DNA of 64,000 nucleotides from Shinella lacus. GTDB lineage: Bacteria; Pseudomonadota; Alphaproteobacteria; Rhizobiales; Rhizobiaceae. Numbering within the stretch: position 1 is the stretch's first letter; each line of letters starts with the position of its first letter. Under the pieces are notes generated by a model. The model did not search any database. It was not told the DNA's origin and was given only the letters and a program-made list of their open reading frames with translations. Shown piece by piece: positions 46,317-53,336 of the stretch. Both the position numbers and the translations under genes were made by a program. The stretch lies in the NCBI RefSeq assembly GCF_010994755.1, contig NZ_WHSB02000020.1, positions 42,348-106,347 on the forward strand, read 5' to 3'.

Positions 46317-47893
46317 TGCGCGATTTGATCGTTGCGGTGGACATCGGCACCGGCAGTGCCCGCGCCGGCGTGTTCGACCGAAGCGGCACGCTCCTGGGGC
46401 GGTCCGAACACCCGATCGCCATGCGCCGGCCCAGTCCCGACCACGCCGAGCACGATTCGGAAAACATCTGGCAGGCGGTCTGCATTTCGCTGAAGGCAGC
46501 GCTTGCGGTGGCGGGCGTGGCGGCGGCGCGCATCGCAGCCCTCGGCATCGACGCGACCTGCTCCCTGGTGGTGCGCGACAGGCAGGGCCAGCCGCTTGCC
46601 GTCTCGGGCGGCGAGGAGGCGCGCTGGGACACCATCGTCTGGCTCGACCATCGCGCGCTGAAGGAAGCCGACATCTGCACTGCGACGAAACACCCGGTGC
46701 TCGCCCATTCCGGCAGCGTCATGTCGCCGGAAATGGAGATGCCGAAGCTGATGTGGCTGAAGCGCCACCGGCCGGAGCAATGGGCGAAAACCGGCTTCTT
46801 CTTCGACCTTGCCGATTTCATCACCTGGCGGGCGACCGGCTCGAATGCGCGGTCGCGCTGCACGATGACGGGCAAATGGAACTACCTCGCCCATGAGGAG
46901 AAGCCCTGGAGCGAAAGTTTCCTGCAGGCGATCGGGCTGGAGGACCTGCGCGAGCGCGGCTCGCTGCCCGAAGAGACGCTGGCGGTGGGCGAGGCGATCG
47001 GGCGGCTGACGGCAGAGGCGGCACGCGACCTCGGCCTTGACACGGATTGCGTGGTCGCGACGGGCCTGATCGACGCCTATGCCGGCACGTTCGGCGTGCT
47101 CGGCCCCTTTGCCGGCCAGCCGGAGAAGCTGGAGCGCCAGTTGGCGCTGATCGGCGGCACGTCGAGCTGCATCGTCGCCTTCTCGCGCGAGAAGAAATTC
47201 GGCTTTGGCATGTGGGGGCCGTATTACGAGGCGGTGCTGCCGGGCTGGTGGCTGGTCGAGGGCGGGCAATCGGCGACGGGCGCGCTGCTCGATCATATCG
47301 TGCGCCTGCACAGCGCCGGCGGCGAGCCTTCGGCGGCAAACCACGCGCGCATCGTCGCTCGCATCCGCGAAATGCAGCAGGAGGAGGGCGAGGCCTTCGC
47401 CGACCGGCTGCATGTGCTGCCGGATTTCCACGGCAACCGCTCGCCGCTGGCCGATCCGCATGCGCTCGGCGTCATCAGCGGGCTGGCGCTCGATGCCTCC
47501 TTCGACGGGCTCTGCCGGCTCTACTGGCGCACCTCCGTCGCCATCGCGCTCGGCATCCGGCACATTCTCGACAAGCTCGGCGACTGCGGCTACGTGCTCG
47601 ATACGCTGCATGTCACCGGCGGCCATGTGCGCAATCCGCTGCTGATGGAGCTTTACCGCGACGTCACCGGCTGCCGCGTCGTCGTGGCGGATACCAACGA
47701 TGCCGTGCTGCTCGGAACGGCGATGGTCGCGGCGGTGGCGGGCGGGCTTTATGCCGATCTTCCGGCGGCGGGTGCCGGCATGTATCCGGGTGGCAGCGAA
47801 TACCGGGCGGATGTGAAGGGGCGTTACGACCGGGATTACCGCCGTTTCCTTGCGCTTTACAGGCATCGGGCAGAGCTCGAAACGATCGAATAA
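46316..47893 (+). CDS. FGGY-family pentulose kinase
   Basis: A 525-residue carbohydrate kinase with the two ATPase-fold halves of FGGY kinases: the phosphate loop VDIGTGSARAGVFD near the start, the second-domain GGTSSCIVAF, and near the end VTGGHVRNPLLMEL. The pattern resembles D-ribulokinase-type FGGY proteins more than classical xylulokinase, which points to D-ribulose (from ribitol or arabitol) as a possible substrate. ATG 46316 overlaps the phosphatase stop. It is the last gene of the polyol operon, and no terminator is seen before the promoter of the small RNA candidate. Confidence 0.85.
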   Translation: MRDLIVAVDIGTGSARAGVFDRSGTLLGRSEHPIAMRRPSPDHAEHDSENIWQAVCISLKAALAVAGVAAARIAALGIDATCSLVVRDRQGQPLAVSGGEEARWDTIVWLDHRALKEADICTATKHPVLAHSGSVMSPEMEMPKLMWLKRHRPEQWAKTGFFFDLADFITWRATGSNARSRCTMTGKWNYLAHEEKPWSESFLQAIGLEDLRERGSLPEETLAVGEAIGRLTAEAARDLGLDTDCVVATGLIDAYAGTFGVLGPFAGQPEKLERQLALIGGTSSCIVAFSREKKFGFGMWGPYYEAVLPGWWLVEGGQSATGALLDHIVRLHSAGGEPSAANHARIVARIREMQQEEGEAFADRLHVLPDFHGNRSPLADPHALGVISGLALDASFDGLCRLYWRTSVAIALGIRHILDKLGDCGYVLDTLHVTGGHVRNPLLMELYRDVTGCRVVVADTNDAVLLGTAMVAAVAGGLYADLPAAGAGMYPGGSEYRADVKGRYDRDYRRFLALYRHRAELETIE

Positions 47894-47920
47894 AAAGATC
47901 AAAAAAATTTGCAACCCGGT

Positions 47921-47945
47921 GGAACCAAATCCGTTGTCGCGTGTT
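47921..47945 (+). promoter_or_regulatory. EcfG-type promoter before the small RNA candidate
   Basis: GGAAC (47921-47925), a 16-base spacer, then TGTT (47942-47945). The EcfG/RpoE2 consensus is GGAAC-N16/17-CGTT, so seven bases plus spacing agree and only the least conserved C differs. It faces right, into the gap before phyR, where no plus-strand protein gene exists. Confidence 0.68.
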
Positions 47946-47951
47946 TTTGTG

Positions 47952-48080
47952 TCGTCACCGGTCTGCGCATATCCCCCAAATGCGAGGCCCTCGACTGGTG
48001 ATCGACCACGATACCGTGTCCCCCTCCGGTCCGTGGATACTCAAGCAGCCAGTGCCTCCCAGGCGCTGGCTGTTTTCTTT
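47952..48080 (+). ncRNA. Candidate stress-induced small RNA with C-rich loops
   Basis: Between the EcfG-type promoter and a strong terminator lies a region of about 125 bases with no protein frame that folds into three hairpins. Hairpin 1 has arms CGCAT/ATGCG around a loop ATCCCCCAA (near 47976-47993). Hairpin 2 has CCACG plus ACCG pairing with CGGT plus CGTGG around a loop with TGTCCCCCTC (near 48006-48035). Hairpin 3 is the terminator with a CCC loop. The repeated UCCCCC and CCUCC in loops are complementary to Shine-Dalgarno sequences. Such C-rich loops are a feature of alphaproteobacterial trans-acting RNAs such as GsrN and the CcsR group. The start and ends are inferred, not measured. Confidence 0.6.
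48047..48080 (+). terminator. Rho-independent terminator of the small RNA candidate
   Basis: AGCCAGTGCCT (48047-48057) pairs with AGGCGCTGGCT (48061-48071) with one T-G wobble and a CCC loop, followed by GTTTTCTTTTG. This is one of the strongest terminators in the window, yet no protein gene ends nearby on the plus strand (the kinase stops 153 bases earlier). Confidence 0.88.
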
Positions 48081-48104
48081 TGTGCGGATAACGAACATCA
48101 GAAA

Positions 48105-48144
48105 ACAAGCGAAGGCGGCGGTGGGCGTGCCTCCCACCGCCGCC
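48105..48144 (-). terminator. Terminator of phyR
   Basis: A 12-base perfect stem (48114-48125 with 48133-48144, arms GGCGGCGGTGGG). On the minus strand it is followed by a TTCGCTTGTTTTC tract. It lies 36 bases beyond the phyR stop. Confidence 0.8.
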
Positions 48145-48179
48145 GGCCGCGCCGCCGCTGCGGCTATCCGGGAGCTAGA

Positions 48180-48974
48180 TCAAGCCGCGGCGCGCGCTTG
48201 CGGGGTAAAGAGAAGGGCCTGGTTGATCAGGACCTTCACCTGCTCCGGATTGAACGGTTTCGAGACGAGGAAGGCCGGTTCCGGCCGCTCGCCGGTCAGG
48301 AGCCGTTCGGGATAGGCGGTGATGAAGATGACCGGGATGTCGGTCCGCGACAGGATGGTGTTAACCGCGTCAATGCCGGAGCTGCCATCGGCCAACCGTA
48401 CATCGGCGAGGACGAGGCCGGGGCGGCTGTCGCTCCACAGCATCTCGGCCTCGGCCTGCGTGCGGGCGATGCCGGTGACGCGGTGGCCCATGCCGTTGAC
48501 CATGTGGGCGAGGTCGAGCGCGATGAGCGGCTCGTCCTCGATGATCATGATTCCGGTCTGCGCCTGGGCGGCGATCTCCGCGAAGGCGGCGTCGAGCAGG
48601 GCGCGGATGGCGATGGTTTCCGCTTCGAGGATTTCCGCGGTCCGTTCCACCGAAAAACCTTCGACGGTTGCCAGCAGCAGCGCCTGACGGCCGAGCGGGG
48701 GAACGCCGGAGAGATCGAAGGGTGCCTCCCGGCCGGGCGCGATGGCGCCGGCGCGGCGGCTCATCGAAACGGGGAGGGAGGAAATGATGCGGCTCAGGAG
48801 CCCGAAGAGCTTCGCCTTGTCGTCTTCGCCCTCGGGCATCACGGAAGGATCGATGAGGATCGTTTCGAGCGTGGCGGCCACATAGGCGTCGCCGGAGGAT
48901 TGGGTGCCCGTGAGGGCGCGTGCGTAACGGCGCAGCGCCGGCAGGTGCGGTCCGATGCGGTCGGAAATCGGCAT
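48180..48974 (-). CDS. phyR: General stress response regulator PhyR
   Basis: A 264-residue protein with the PhyR layout: an N-terminal sigma-factor-like domain (residues about 8-130: LRRYARALTGTQSSGDAYV, then a sigma-4-like region ending IAIRALLDAAFAE) and a C-terminal receiver domain (140-255) with acidic residues E146-D147, phosphoacceptor D191 (LADVRLADGSSG), and lysine 239 in VSKPF. When phosphorylated it sequesters NepR and frees EcfG. ATG 48974 is preceded by AGGGGA. It is divergent from nepR-ecfG and has a perfect EcfG promoter, so it is positively autoregulated. Confidence 0.95.
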   Translation of the reverse strand: MPISDRIGPHLPALRRYARALTGTQSSGDAYVAATLETILIDPSVMPEGEDDKAKLFGLLSRIISSLPVSMSRRAGAIAPGREAPFDLSGVPPLGRQALLLATVEGFSVERTAEILEAETIAIRALLDAAFAEIAAQAQTGIMIIEDEPLIALDLAHMVNGMGHRVTGIARTQAEAEMLWSDSRPGLVLADVRLADGSSGIDAVNTILSRTDIPVIFITAYPERLLTGERPEPAFLVSKPFNPEQVKVLINQALLFTPQARAAA

Positions 48975-49021
48975 GAGTGGTCCCCTGTTCTTAAATTGCT
49001 GCAATTGCAGTTGACGGTTTA

Positions 49022-49046
49022 AACGCGGGAACCAAATTTAAGTTCC
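49022..49046 (-). promoter_or_regulatory. EcfG promoter of phyR
   Basis: Minus strand: GGAAC (49046-49042), exactly 16 bases, CGTT (49025-49022). Perfect consensus. The transcript would begin near 49012, giving a leader of about 38 bases before the phyR ATG. Confidence 0.9.
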
Positions 49047-49053
49047 AAAGCAT

Positions 49054-49078
49054 GGAACCTTTTTTGCTGCGGGGCATT
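49054..49078 (+). promoter_or_regulatory. Probable EcfG promoter of nepR-ecfG
   Basis: GGAAC (49054-49058), 16 bases starting with CTTTTTT, then CATT (49075-49078), one mismatch from CGTT. It points to nepR and lies beside the divergent phyR promoter. Another GGAAC at 49028-49032 has no matching -10. Confidence 0.6.
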
Positions 49079-49129
49079 TCCAAGCCGAATTCGTCACTAG
49101 GGCGCGATGAACAATGAAAGTGGCCAAGA

Positions 49130-49318
49130 GTGAATAGCGTGGAACATAAAACGAATGCCGCCAAGCCTCGAAAGAGGCCGGATGATCCCAATGCACAGAT
49201 CGCGACAAAACTTCGTGCATTCTACCATTCGGTACAGGACGAGACGCTTCCCCAAAGGTTCTTGGATCTTCTCGAAAAGCTGGATGCTGTCGAAAACAGC
49301 GTTCAACGGGCCGAGTGA
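49130..49318 (+). CDS. nepR: Anti-sigma factor NepR
   Basis: A 62-residue protein. The conserved NepR core is visible: IATKLRAFYHSVQDETLPQR followed by FLDLLEKLDA. It binds EcfG and keeps it inactive until phosphorylated PhyR removes it. The start is GTG at 49130 (or GTG at 49139); no ATG exists in frame. It lies 7 bases before ecfG and is co-transcribed with it. Confidence 0.92.
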   Translation: MNSVEHKTNAAKPRKRPDDPNAQIATKLRAFYHSVQDETLPQRFLDLLEKLDAVENSVQRAE

Positions 49319-49325
49319 GGACGAG

Positions 49326-49880
49326 ATGGAACAGCGACAGACGACTTTCAAGCGTGAACTCCTCGCAGTTCTTCCCAGCCTGCGCGCCTTCGCCATTTCG
49401 CTGATCGGCCGCCATGACCAGGCGGACGACCTCGTGCAGGACACGATCATGAAGGCCTGGGCCAAGCAGGAACAGTTCGAAATGGGCACGAACATGAAGG
49501 CCTGGCTCTTCACGATCCTGCGCAACGAACTCTACAGCAAGCTGCGCAAGCGCGGCCGCGAGGTGCAGGACAGCGACGGCATCTTCACCGAGAACCTTGC
49601 GCAGCATCCCTCGCAATACGGTTCGCTCGACATGCAGGATTTCAAGAAAGCGCTCGAAAAGCTGCCGGACGAGCAGCGCGAGGCGATCATCCTCGTCGGT
49701 GCTTCCGGCTTCTCCTATGAGGAAGCGGCTGAAATCTGCGGCTGCGCGCTCGGCACCATCAAGAGCCGCGTGAACCGCGCCCGCCAGCGCCTGCAGGAGC
49801 TTTTGCAGGTCAGCGGCGAGGGCGATTACGGGCCGGATGCCATTTCGGCACCGATCACGTCGCGCGCCTTCGCATCGTAA
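49326..49880 (+). CDS. ecfG: ECF sigma factor EcfG (RpoE2-type)
   Basis: A 184-residue sigma factor of the ECF15 group. Region 2 is at residues about 8-75 (LRAFAISLIGRHDQADDLVQDTIMKAW, NMKAWLFTILRN), region 4 at about 115-165 (LPDEQREAIILVGASGFSYEEAAEICGCALGTIKSRVNRARQRL). It directs RNA polymerase to GGAAC/CGTT promoters of general stress genes. ATG 49326 follows GAGGACGAG; a longer open frame upstream overlaps nepR and is not coding. Confidence 0.95.
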   Translation: MEQRQTTFKRELLAVLPSLRAFAISLIGRHDQADDLVQDTIMKAWAKQEQFEMGTNMKAWLFTILRNELYSKLRKRGREVQDSDGIFTENLAQHPSQYGSLDMQDFKKALEKLPDEQREAIILVGASGFSYEEAAEICGCALGTIKSRVNRARQRLQELLQVSGEGDYGPDAISAPITSRAFAS

Positions 49881-49888
49881 TTCTACCA

Positions 49889-49915
49889 AACGCCGCCTGT
49901 CATGATGACGGGCGG
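49889..49915 (+). other. Stem-loop after ecfG
   Basis: A 12-base stem with one wobble (CGCCGCC-T-GTCA against TGAC-G-GGCGGCG) around a TGA loop, 9 bases after the ecfG stop. No T-tract on the plus strand, so it is probably a weak terminator or an mRNA-end protector. Confidence 0.55.
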
Positions 49916-50003
49916 CGGAAAGATTGAGGGGATTGGGACGAATCTGCGTCTGCCGGCATGACTGGCTGGTGAAATGGGACGTGGAATCGCTTACCGAAAG
50001 TGT

Positions 50004-51509
50004 ATGAAGGATAACGTTCAGCCACTACCGTCCGATTTTGAAGCGGTTCTGGGCGCGCCAGACCGTTTGGCGGCGCTTGAGGCTGTGATGCCGGTCTTTC
50101 TCGGCCCTGATCCCGATTTCGACGACATTGCCGGGCTTGCGGCGGGGCTGTTTTCCGCACCCATCGCCCTCGTCACCATTCTCGGCCGCACGGACCAATG
50201 GTTCCTGGCGCGCGAGGGCACGCGGGAGATCCGCGCGCCCTCGGCGGATTCCTTCTGTGTGCGATTGATCACCGAAAATGTCGGCGAACCGCTTATCGTC
50301 GCCGATGCTACCAAGGACTCGCGGTTTGCCGGCCTGCCGAGCGTTACCGGCGAGCCGCACCTGCGTTTTTATGCCGGCGTGCCGATCGTCGTCAGCGGGC
50401 AACCGATCGGCACGGTCTGCGTCTTCGATGTGAAGCCGCATCCGCGCGTCTCCGCCGATCTCCTGCCGCGCCTGAAGCAACTGGCATCGCTTGCCACCTC
50501 GCTTCTCGGGCTGAAAGAGGAGGCGCGGCGGCGCGCGCTGGCGGCCGAAGTTCTTTCGCGCGACGAAAAGCGCCATGCGCTGGCGCTCGATGCAGCCAAT
50601 GTCGCAAGCTGGCTGTGGGATATCTCGACGGGCATCGTCTCGGGCAATGAGACCTTCTACCGCATGCTCGGCGTTAAGCCGGCACAGCCGATGAGCGCGC
50701 GCAAATTCTTCACCGCAGTGCATCCGGCGGACCGCAAGGTCACCATCGGCCGCCTGCGCAATGCGCTCGCCTCCGGCAAGGAATATGACGGCCTGTTCCG
50801 GGCGGCAAAATCCGGGCGCTGGCTGCTCGGGCGCGGCCGAGTGCATGAATGGGACGCGGATGGCAAACCGACGGTGTTCCTCGGCATCAATGTCGACGTG
50901 ACCGACGGGCAGCTCGCCTCCGAGCGCACGCGCCTCCTGCTGCGCGAGCTCAACCACCGCGTCAAGAACACGCTCGCCATGCTGCAATCGCTGGCGCGCC
51001 AGACGCTGCGGCAGACGAGCGACCCGGTCGAGTTCATGGACGCCTTCGCCGGCCGGCTGCAATCGCTCTCCGAGGCGCATGGCCTGCTCAGCGACCACGA
51101 ATGGGGCGTCATTCATCTGAAAATGCTGCTGCAGAAGCAGATCATGCCCTATGCGATGGACTATGAAAGCCAGGTCGAGATCCACAAGGACGAGGTGGAG
51201 CTTGGGCCGGATCAGGCTGTCGGGCTCGGTCTCGTGTTGCATGAACTCGCCACCAATGCCCGCAAATATGGCGGCCTGTCGCTACGCAGCGGAAAGGTGG
51301 TGATCACCGCGCGTGTCCTGAACGAGGACGGCCAGCGTGTGCTCAACATGACCTGGCATGAGGTCGGCGGGCCGCCGGTCAAGCCGGAAGGGCGCCGCGG
51401 CTTCGGCTCGGTGCTGATCGAGCGTAGCCTCGACAAGATCCTCGGCAGCAGCGTGCATGTCGAATATCTGCCGAAGGGCGTCACGGCCGTCATCCGCATG
51501 CCGCTTTAA
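50004..51509 (+). CDS. HWE-type sensor histidine kinase with GAF and PAS domains
   Basis: A 501-residue kinase with no membrane helices. GAF-like domain about residues 25-170 (FYAGVPIVVSGQPIGTVCVFD), PAS domain about 190-305 ending VFLGINVDVTDG, then the HWE dimerization region with phosphoacceptor H318 in LLLRELNHRVKNTL, and an ATPase domain with the N-box HELATNARKYGG and the W-x-E signature TWHEVGG at about 450. In alphaproteobacteria HWE and HisKA_2 kinases feed PhyR; its position 123 bases after ecfG makes it a prime candidate for that role. ATG 50004 is chosen; GTG 49974 is the alternative. Confidence 0.88.
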   Translation: MKDNVQPLPSDFEAVLGAPDRLAALEAVMPVFLGPDPDFDDIAGLAAGLFSAPIALVTILGRTDQWFLAREGTREIRAPSADSFCVRLITENVGEPLIVADATKDSRFAGLPSVTGEPHLRFYAGVPIVVSGQPIGTVCVFDVKPHPRVSADLLPRLKQLASLATSLLGLKEEARRRALAAEVLSRDEKRHALALDAANVASWLWDISTGIVSGNETFYRMLGVKPAQPMSARKFFTAVHPADRKVTIGRLRNALASGKEYDGLFRAAKSGRWLLGRGRVHEWDADGKPTVFLGINVDVTDGQLASERTRLLLRELNHRVKNTLAMLQSLARQTLRQTSDPVEFMDAFAGRLQSLSEAHGLLSDHEWGVIHLKMLLQKQIMPYAMDYESQVEIHKDEVELGPDQAVGLGLVLHELATNARKYGGLSLRSGKVVITARVLNEDGQRVLNMTWHEVGGPPVKPEGRRGFGSVLIERSLDKILGSSVHVEYLPKGVTAVIRMPL

Positions 51510-51522
51510 AAAATCAGGAAAA

Positions 51523-51927
51523 TCAGTCGTCGCGGCGGGATTTGGGCGCGAGCAGGAAACCGAGTGCGAGGGCCGCGGCCGTTGCTGCGAAGGGTTTTCG
51601 CACGGCGACGGTTGCAGCGGCGGCCATCAGGTCGCGGCGTGCCGCCAGTTGATCGCGGCGGATGCGGCGCAGTTCACGCTCGCGCTTGTTGCGCATGGCT
51701 ACGACCGCAAGCACGATCAGCGCAAGCAGCAGGAAGCCGCCGGCAAGGCCGAAAAGGGCCGGCACGGTGCCGTAGTGCTGCGCAAGCAGCACGGCGGTCG
51801 CGACCACGCCGAGCACATAGGCGGTGATCAGCAGGAGGCCGATAATCAGGCCGGCGATCGCATTGCGCTTGGCAATGTCCATCGTCTCGTCCACCCGGTC
51901 CGTGACGCGGGTAACGAGGTTCTGCAT
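51523..51927 (-). CDS. Small membrane protein, phage-holin-like superfamily type
   Basis: A 134-residue protein with an amphipathic start (VTRVTDRVDETMDIAKR), two long hydrophobic helices (about residues 22-45 and 52-74), a strongly basic segment, and a short third hydrophobic stretch near residue 115, ending in PKSRRDD. I do not recognise a precise family; the helix pair resembles the holin-like and YqjD/ElaB-associated membrane proteins that accompany DUF883 genes. It is the second gene of a minus-strand pair under an EcfG promoter, separated from the first by a stem-loop. Confidence 0.72.
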   Translation of the reverse strand: MQNLVTRVTDRVDETMDIAKRNAIAGLIIGLLLITAYVLGVVATAVLLAQHYGTVPALFGLAGGFLLLALIVLAVVAMRNKRERELRRIRRDQLAARRDLMAAAATVAVRKPFAATAAALALGFLLAPKSRRDD

Positions 51928-51975
51928 GAGAATGGCCCCCAGTGACAGCATGCTATGGCGCTCCGGCAATCAGGA

Positions 51976-51997
51976 AGGGACGCCGGATGGCGTCCCT
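51976..51997 (-). other. Stem-loop between the DUF883-like gene and the membrane-protein gene
   Basis: AGGGACGCC (51976-51984) and GGCGTCCCT (51989-51997) form a perfect 9-base stem with a 4-base loop. On the minus strand it is followed by a weak TCCTGATT tract, so it may terminate part of the transcripts. Confidence 0.6.
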
Positions 51998-52016
51998 GAA
52001 ACGTGCGAGGATGGGA

Positions 52017-52415
52017 TCAGCGGCGCAGCAGTGCGGCGAGCAGGAAGCCAGCAGCAGCCGCGACGCCGAGCGTGGCGAGCGGATGCTCCTTCACGGCCTT
52101 GCGGGCGCGGCGGCCGGAATCCTGATAGCGGGTCTGGAACTCTGCCAGAATGTCCTCGCCGGCCGCGATCATGTCGCGAATGTCGCCCTGTGCGCGATCC
52201 TTAAGGTCATGCGCGGCGTCGCTTGCCTGCGCCTTGACCGCCCGTGCCTTCTTGCGGATGCCGCTTGCGCCGTCCGAGGCGTCGCTGGCGAGCAGCTTGG
52301 CGAGAGACGCGATCTCGTCGCGCAGTTCCGCGATCTGCTCCTCGACGGCCTGGGCGTCGTCGTGAAGGCCGTTGCGCAGGCCTTTGCTGCGCGATGAAAA
52401 CAATCCGGTGGCCAT
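52017..52415 (-). CDS. DUF883 (ElaB/YqjD)-like membrane-anchored protein
   Basis: A 132-residue protein with a long charged helix (residues about 20-105, AVEEQIAELRDEIASLAKLL) and a single C-terminal membrane anchor (LATLGVAAAAGFLLAALLRR), preceded by VKEHP. This layout is that of the ElaB/YqjD group, inner-membrane proteins that bind ribosomes in stationary phase in E. coli. AAGGAG precedes the ATG. A perfect EcfG promoter upstream places it in the general stress regulon. Confidence 0.85.
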   Translation of the reverse strand: MATGLFSSRSKGLRNGLHDDAQAVEEQIAELRDEIASLAKLLASDASDGASGIRKKARAVKAQASDAAHDLKDRAQGDIRDMIAAGEDILAEFQTRYQDSGRRARKAVKEHPLATLGVAAAAGFLLAALLRR

Positions 52416-52502
52416 GCCGTTTCTCCTTTTGCGGTCGCCCGCGCGGTGCGCGGGCCGAACAGCGCTCCACCCCCTTGGCGGAACGGTCTTTCCGGGGCAG
52501 GA

Positions 52503-52527
52503 AACGTGGGGCGGGGCAAAAAGTTCC
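52503..52527 (-). promoter_or_regulatory. EcfG promoter of the DUF883-like gene
   Basis: Minus strand: GGAAC (52527-52523), exactly 16 bases starting TTTTTG, CGTT (52506-52503). Perfect consensus, giving a leader of about 80 bases. Confidence 0.88.
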
Positions 52528-52543
52528 GTAAGGCGCTGGAGAA

Positions 52544-53332
52544 TCAGGCCGAAGCGGTGTGCGGCAGCACGAAGGGCACGCCCGTGGCGGGCACGCCGTT
52601 GATGCGCATGCGGCAGCCGAACACGGCTTCCATCGCATCGTCGGTCATGACGTCGGCGGGCCGGCCGGCGCGCTCGATGCGGCCGGCGCGCATCATCACC
52701 ATATGGTCCGCGAACATGGCGGTGAGGTTGAGGTCGTGCATGACCGCGATCACCCCGCCGCCGCCTTCGCAGTAACGCCGCGCGAGCTGCATGATGGTCA
52801 GCTGGTGGCGGATGTCGAGTGCCGAGACCGGCTCGTCGAGCATCAGGAAACAGGGTTCGTCGTCCAGCACCGGTTCCCAGATCTGCGAGAGCACGCGGGC
52901 GAGCTGCACGCGCTGCTGCTCGCCGCCCGAAAGCTCCTGGTAGAAGCGGCCAGCGAAACCGGAAAGATCGACGGCGGCGAGCGCCTCGGTGGTAATGGCG
53001 TCGATGCGCTCGGCATGGCGGTTCGGGCCGACGGTGAGGCCGAGGCGGACGATTTCGCGCACGGTGAAGGGGAAGGCGATGGTGGCGGCCTGGGGCAGCA
53101 CGGCGCGCTTCACCGCGAGCTGCCAGGGTTCGAGTGCGCTCAGCGCATGGCCGTTGATGGTGATCTCGCCCTTGCTCGGCAGTTCGCCGGCGAGCGCCTT
53201 CATCGTCGTCGTCTTGCCGGAGCCGTTCGGGCCGACGATGGCGGTGAGCTGCCCAGCCTTGGCTTCGAGCGCCACGCCATGCACGATGGTCTTGCCGGAC
53301 AGGCTGACCGTGAGGTTCTTTGCGGTGATCAT
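52544..53332 (-). CDS. hmuV: Heme ABC transporter ATP-binding protein HmuV
   Basis: A 262-residue ATPase of the FecE/HmuV type. Walker A GPNGSGKTT, Q-loop near VLPQAATIAFPFTVREIV, signature LSGGEQQRVQLARVL, Walker B FLMLDEPVSALD, switch histidine in AVMHDLNLT. It drives heme import across the inner membrane through HmuU. The stop codon lies only 4 bases past the EcfG promoter of the neighbouring gene. Confidence 0.94.
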   Translation of the reverse strand: MITAKNLTVSLSGKTIVHGVALEAKAGQLTAIVGPNGSGKTTTMKALAGELPSKGEITINGHALSALEPWQLAVKRAVLPQAATIAFPFTVREIVRLGLTVGPNRHAERIDAITTEALAAVDLSGFAGRFYQELSGGEQQRVQLARVLSQIWEPVLDDEPCFLMLDEPVSALDIRHQLTIMQLARRYCEGGGGVIAVMHDLNLTAMFADHMVMMRAGRIERAGRPADVMTDDAMEAVFGCRMRINGVPATGVPFVLPHTASA

Positions 53333-53336
53333 TGTC

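Noticed and set aside
48180..49022. Plus-strand frame opposite phyR as a possible antisense gene
   Set aside because: Shadow of phyR; the small RNA candidate ends before it at a strong terminator.
49028..49053. First GGAAC on the plus strand as the nepR promoter
   Set aside because: No CGTT-like -10 at 16 or 17 bases; the next GGAAC at 49054 fits better.
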